Positions 59,005 through 64,000 of a stretch of DNA of 64,000 nucleotides are shown one piece after another. Position 1 is the first letter of the stretch, and every line of letters begins with the position of its first letter. A program made the position numbers and the translations under genes. Under the pieces are notes generated by a model. It worked only from the letters and a program-made list of their open reading frames with translations, was not told the origin of the DNA and did no database searches. Source of the stretch: Avena insularis (Eukaryota > Streptophyta > Magnoliopsida > Poales > Poaceae); contig CM042694.1 in the NCBI GenBank assembly GCA_023614405.1, positions 356,394,010 through 356,458,009 on the forward strand. Direction: 5' to 3'.

Positions 59005-62000
59005 GCATGTGTGTTCTTATACTAAAACTAGCACTAGACTCATTGCATGTGTGTTCTCTTCACAAACCACACATGGATCCATTAGATACATTGCATGTGT
59101 GTTCTCTTCCCAAACCACATATGGATCCACTAGTGTTCACTGCATGTGTGTTCTTTCCATAAACCACTTATGGATCCACCAGTGTTCATTGTATGTGTGT
59201 TCTTTTCACAAACCACATATGGATCAACCAGTGTTTACTGCATGTGTGTTGTTTTCACAAACCACATGTGGACCCACTAGAGTCATTGCATGTGTGTTCT
59301 TATACTAAAACTAGCACTAGACTCATTGCATGTGTGTTCTCTTCACAAACCACACATGGATCCACTAGAGTTCATTGCATGCGTGTTCTTTCCACAAATC
59401 ACACAAGGATCAACCAGTGGTCATTGCATGTGTGTTCTTTTCCACAAACCACATATGGATCCATTAGAGTCATTGCATGTGTGTTCTTTTCCACAAACCA
59501 CACATGGATCAACCAATGGCATTGCATGTGTGTTCTTTCCACAAACCACACATGGATCAACCAGTGTTCATTGCATGTGTGTTCTTTTCCACAAACCACG
59601 TATGGACCAACCAGTGGTCATTGCATGTGTGTTCTTATACTAAAACCAGCACTAGAGTTATTGCATGTATGTTCTTTCCACAAACCACGAATGGATCCAC
59701 TAGTGTCATTGCATGTGTGTTCTTTCCACAAACCACACATGGATCAAGCAGTGGTCATTGCATGTGTGTTCTTTTCCACAAACCACATATGGATCAACCA
59801 GTGGTCATTGCATGTGTGTTCTTTTCACAAACCACATATGGATCAACCAGTTTTCATTGGAATTGTGTTCTTTTCACAAACCACACATGGATCAACCAGT
59901 GTCATTGCATGTGTGTTCTTTCCACAAATCACATATGGACCCACTAGAGTCATTGCTTGTGTGTTCTTATACTAAACCCAGCACTAGAGTCATTGCATGT
60001 GGGTTCTTTTCACAAACAACATATGGATCCACCAGTGTTTACTGCATGTGTGTTCTTTCCACAAACCACTTATGGATCCACCAGTGTTCATTGCATGTGT
60101 GTTATTTTCCACAAACCACATATGGATGAAACAATGGTCATTGCATGTGTGTTCTTTTCACAAATCACATATGGACCTACGAGAGTCATTGCATGTGTGT
60201 TCTTATACTAAAACTAGCACTAGAGTCATTGCATGTGTGTTCTTTTCACAAACCACATATGGATCCACCAGTGTTCACTACATGTGTGTTCTTTCCACAA
60301 ACCACATATGGATCCACCAATGTTCATCGCATGTGTGTTCTTTTCCACAAACCACATATGGATCCATTAGAGTCATTGCATGTGTGTTATTTCCACAAAC
60401 AACACATGGATCAACCAGTGGTCATTGCATGTGTCTTCTTTCCACAAACCACACATGGATCAACCAGTGTCATTGTATGTGTGTTCTTTCCACAAATCAC
60501 ATCTGTACCCACTAGAGTCATTTCCCGTGTGTCCTTATACTAAAACCAGCACTAGAGTCATTGCATGTGTGTTCTTTTCACAAACAACATATGGATCCAC
60601 CAGTGTTCACTGCATGTGTGGTCTTTGCACAAACCACTTATGGAACCACCAGTGTTCATTGCATGTGTGTTATTTTCCACAAACCACATATGGATCAACC
60701 AATGGTCATTGCATGTGTGTTCTTATACTAAAACCAGCACTAGAGTCATTGCATGTATGTTCTTTCCACAAAACACACATGGATCCACCAGTGTCATTGC
60801 ATGTGTGTTCTTTCCATAAATCACATATGGACCCACTAGAGTCATTGCTTGTGTGTTCTTATACTAAAACCAGCAATAGAGTCATTGCATGTGTATTATT
60901 TTCCACAAACCACGTGTGGATCCATTAGAGTCATTGCATGTGTGTTATTTCCACAAACCACACATGGATCAAACAGTGTCATTCTATGTGTGTTCTTTCC
61001 ACAAATCACATATGGACCCACTAGAGTCATTGCTCCTGTGTTCTTATACGAAAACCAGCACTAGAGTCATTGCATGTGTGTTCTTTTCACAAACAACATA
61101 TGGATCCACCAGTGTTCACTGCATGTGTGTTCTTTCCACAAACCACTTATGGAACCACCAGTGTTCATTGCATGTGCGTTATTTTCCACAAACCACATAT
61201 GGATCAACAAGTGGTCATTGCATGTGTGTTCTTTTCACAAACCACACATGGATCCACGAGTGTCATTGCATGTATGTTCTTTCCACAAACCACACATGGA
61301 TCCACCAGTGTCATTGCATGTGTGTTCTTTCCACAAACCACACATGGATCAACTAGTGGTCATTGCATGTGTGTTCTTTTCCACAAACCATATGGATCAA
61401 CCAGTGGTCATTGCATGTGTGTTCTTTTCACAAACTACATATGGCTCAACCAGTGTTCATTGCATGTGTGTTATTTCCACAAACCACACATGGATCAACC
61501 AGTGTCATTGCATGTGTGTTCTTTCCACAAATCACATATGGACCCATTAGAGTCATTGCTTGTATGTTCTTATACTAAAACCAGCACTAGATTCATTGCA
61601 TGTGTGTTCTTTTCACAAACCACATATGGATCCACCAGTGTTCACTGCATGTGTGTTCTTTCCACAAACCACTTATGGATCCACTAGTGTTCATTGTATG
61701 TGTGTTCTTTTCCACAATCGACATATGGATCAACCAGTATTCGTTGCATGTGTGTTCTTTTCACAAACCACACATGGATCCACTAAAGTTCATTGCATGC
61801 GTGTTGTTTCCACAAATCACACAAGGATCAACCAGTGGTCATTGCATGTGTGTTCTTTTCCACAAACCACATATGCATCCATTAGAGTCATTGCATGTGT
61901 GTTCTTTTCCACAAACCACACATGGATCAACCAATGGCATTGCATGTTTGTTCTTTCCACAAACCACACATGGATCAACCAGTGTTCATTGCATGTGTGT

Positions 62001-64000
62001 TCTTTTCCACAAACCACATATGGATCAACCAGTGGTCATTGCATGTGTGTTCTTATACTAAAACCAGCACTAGAGTCATTGCATGTATGTTCTTTCCACA
62101 AACCGCAAATGGATCCACTAGTGTCATTGCATGTGTGTTCTTTCCACAAACCACACATGGATCAAGCAGTGGTCATTGCATGTGTGTTCTTTTCCACAAA
62201 CCACATATGGATCAAACAGTGGTCATTGCATGTGTGTTCTTTTCACAAACCACATATGGATCCATTAGAGTCATTGCATGTGTGTTATTTCCACAAACCA
62301 CACATGGATCAACCAATGTCATTGCATGTGTCTTCTTTCCAAAAAAAACACACATGGATCAACTAGTGTTCACTGCATGTGTGTTCTTTTCACAAACAAC
62401 ATGTGGACCCACAAGAGCCAATGCATGTGTGTTCTTATACTATAACCAACACTAGACTCATTGCATGTGTGTTTTTTTCACAAACCACACATGGATCCAC
62501 TAGAGTTCATTGCTTGTGTGTTCTTTCCGCAAACCACACATGGATCAACCAGTGGTCATTGCATGTGTGTTCTTTTCGACAAACCACATATGGATCCATC
62601 AGAGTCATTGCATGTGTGTTCTTTCCACAAACCACACATGGATCAACTAATGACATTGCATGTGTGCTCTTTTCAAAAACCACACATGGATCAACCAGTG
62701 TCATTGCATGTGTGTTCTTTCCACAAATCACATATGGACCCACTAGAGTCATTGCTTGTGTGTTCTTATACTAAAACCAGCACTAGAGTCATTGCATGTG
62801 TGTTCTTTTCCTCAAACCACATATGGATCCATTAGAGTCATTGCATGTGTGTTATTTCCACAAACCACACATGGATCAACCAATGGCATTGCGTGTGTGT
62901 TCTTTCCACAAACCACACATGGATCAACCAGTGTCATTGTATGTGTGTTCTTTCCACAAATCACATATGGACCAACTAGAGTCATTGCTTGTGTGTTCTT
63001 ATACTAAACCCAGCACTAGAGTCGTTGCATGTGATTTCTTTTCACAAACAACATATGGATCCACCAGTGTTCACTGCATGTGTGTTCTTTCCACAAACCA
63101 CTTATGGATCCACCAGTGTTCATTGCATGTGTGTTATTTTCCACAAACCACATATGGATCAAACAATGGTCATTGCATGTGTGTTCTTTTCACAAATCAC
63201 ATATGGACCCACGAGAGTCATTGCATGTGTGTTCTGATACTAAAACTAGCACTAGAGTCATTGCATGTGTGTTCTTTTCACAAACCACATATGGATCCAC
63301 CAGTGTTCACTACATGTGTGTTCTTTCCACAAACCACATATGGATCCACCAATGTTCATTGCATGTGTGTTCTTTTCCACAAACCACATATGGATCCATT
63401 AGAGTCATTGCATGTGTGTTATTTCCACAAACCACACATGGATCAACCAGTGGTCATTGCATGTGTGTTCTTTCCACAAACCACACATGGATCAACCAGT
63501 GTCATTGTATGTGTGTTCTTTCCACAAATCCCATCTGTACCCACTAGAGTCATTTCCTGTGTGTCCTTATACTAAAACCAGCACTAGAGTCATTGCATGT
63601 GTGTTCTTTTCACAAACAACATATGGATCCACCAGTGTTCACTTCATGTGTGGTCTTTGCACAAACCACTTACGGAACCACCAGTGTTCATTGCATGTGT
63701 GTTATTTTCCACAAACCACATATGGATCAACCAGTGGTCATTGCATGTGTGTTCTTATACTAAAACCACCACTAGAGTCATTGCATGTATGTTCTTTCCA
63801 CAAACCACACATGGATACACCAGTGTCATTGCATGTGTGTTCTTTCCATAAATCACATATGGACCCACTAGAGTCATTGCTTGTGTGTTCTTATACTAAA
63901 ACCAGCAATAGAGTCATTGCATGTGTATTATTTTCCACAAACCACGTGTGGATCCATTAGTCATTGCATGTGTGTTATTTCCACAAACCACACATGGATC

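Larger units (their letters stand above)
23768..61720. repeat. Higher-order repeat of about 3.3-3.6 kb within the array
   Basis: A rare variant unit containing CACAATCGACATATGG recurs at 23768, 27079, 33639, 37271, 40849, 44423, 47682, 51709, 55078, 58435 and 61713. Spacings are 3311, 6560 (two periods, one marker missing), 3632, 3578, 3574, 3259, 4027, 3369, 3357 and 3278 bp, averaging about 3,450. Other private variants recur within these periods: an A-run unit (CCAAAAAAAAACAC type) near 24392, 28320, 34265, 37897, 41474, 44996, 48923 and 62339, and a GTGGTCTTTGCACAAACC unit near 25703, 29633, 35575, 39205, 42774, 46309, 53703 and 60621. Confidence 0.9.
23044..64000. repeat. 48-bp satellite array, main segment (runs off the window)
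   Basis: About 41 kb of head-to-tail units, all in one orientation. The basic 48-bp unit begins GCATGTGTGTTCTTTCC, continues ACAAACCACACATGG and ends ATCAACCAGTGTCATT. Common variants: 49 bp (TTTTCACAAACCACATATGG, ATCCACCAGTGTTCACT), 50 bp (TTTTCCAC..., CCAGTGGTCATT), and a 40-bp short unit (TTCTTATACTAAAACCAGC, ACTAGAGTCATT). Length divided by unit size gives roughly 850-900 units in both segments together. Units contain the dyad CATGTGTG/CACACATG and almost no CpG. There is no telomere motif and no interspersed gene. Open frames on overlapping phases are a by-product of unit lengths divisible by three. I do not recognise this satellite. Confidence 0.97.

Noticed and set aside
17909..64000. 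Many long open frames in the array (up to 389 residues) with repeated HVCSFHKPHMDQP-like segments
   Set aside because: They occur simultaneously in two or three phases and on both strands, follow the 48-bp unit (16 codons), start and end at short units or indels, and have no conserved start context. They are by-products of a stop-free repeat whose length is a multiple of three. The regular Cys/His spacing could be mistaken for zinc fingers.
23044..64000. CRISPR-like array
   Set aside because: There are no unique spacers between conserved repeats; the entire unit repeats, and the context is a plant genome with retrotransposons.
17944..64000. Telomeric or canonical grass centromere satellite
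   Set aside because: No TTTAGGG runs and no approximately 155-bp periodicity were seen; the unit is about 48 bp.

Overview
The window is plant nuclear DNA, most likely from a grass (Poaceae). It carries nested Ty3/gypsy LTR retrotransposons of grass type, decayed members of gene families that are large in grasses (a DUF295/KIB1-like protein, WRN-like 3'-5' exonucleases, zf-XS zinc-finger proteins), spliced genes with GT-AG introns, and a very long satellite array. No bacterial, organellar or CRISPR features are present. I cannot name the species.

Layout. (1) 1-2190: the 3' end of a damaged, plus-strand, pol-bearing Ty3 element (RNase H end, integrase, polypurine tract, 3' LTR), CRM-like by its LTR ends. 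(2) 2191-about 7758: a decayed Tat-lineage Ty3 element on the minus strand, with PBS, gag, protease and the start of reverse transcriptase. The rest of pol is lost, and a plus-strand (antisense) extra ORF lies at its 3' side. The first element appears to be inserted in that antisense ORF. (3) 7759-17943: a gene-remnant island. It holds a doubtful Myb/SANT-like ORF, a DUF295-like pseudogene with a coding minisatellite, two tail-to-tail 3'-5' exonuclease pseudogenes, and two related zf-XS genes on the minus strand. The distal zf-XS gene looks intact (two exons, 172 aa) and is flanked by inverted repeats. (4) 17944-64000: a tandem satellite of about 48 bp per unit that runs off the right edge. 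It is interrupted only by a 4,361-bp non-autonomous LTR retrotransposon (18683-23043) with a perfect 5-bp target duplication.

The satellite is the main content, about 41.7 kb. Its commonest unit is 48 bp, with 47-51 bp variants and a 40-bp short unit that lacks half of an internal dyad. Units are organised into a higher-order repeat of about 3.3-3.6 kb, seen in 11 marked copies. That repeat is itself copied in blocks at offsets of about 1.5, 6.7 and 20.6 kb. Most units are a multiple of three long and lack stops, so the array shows many long open frames on overlapping phases. I treat these as artefacts, not genes.

The non-autonomous element in the array and the pol-bearing element at the left edge share LTR termini and most of U5, so they look like a non-autonomous/autonomous pair. 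If the CRM-like assignment holds, the satellite could be centromeric or pericentromeric. That is an inference and is testable by CENH3 ChIP.
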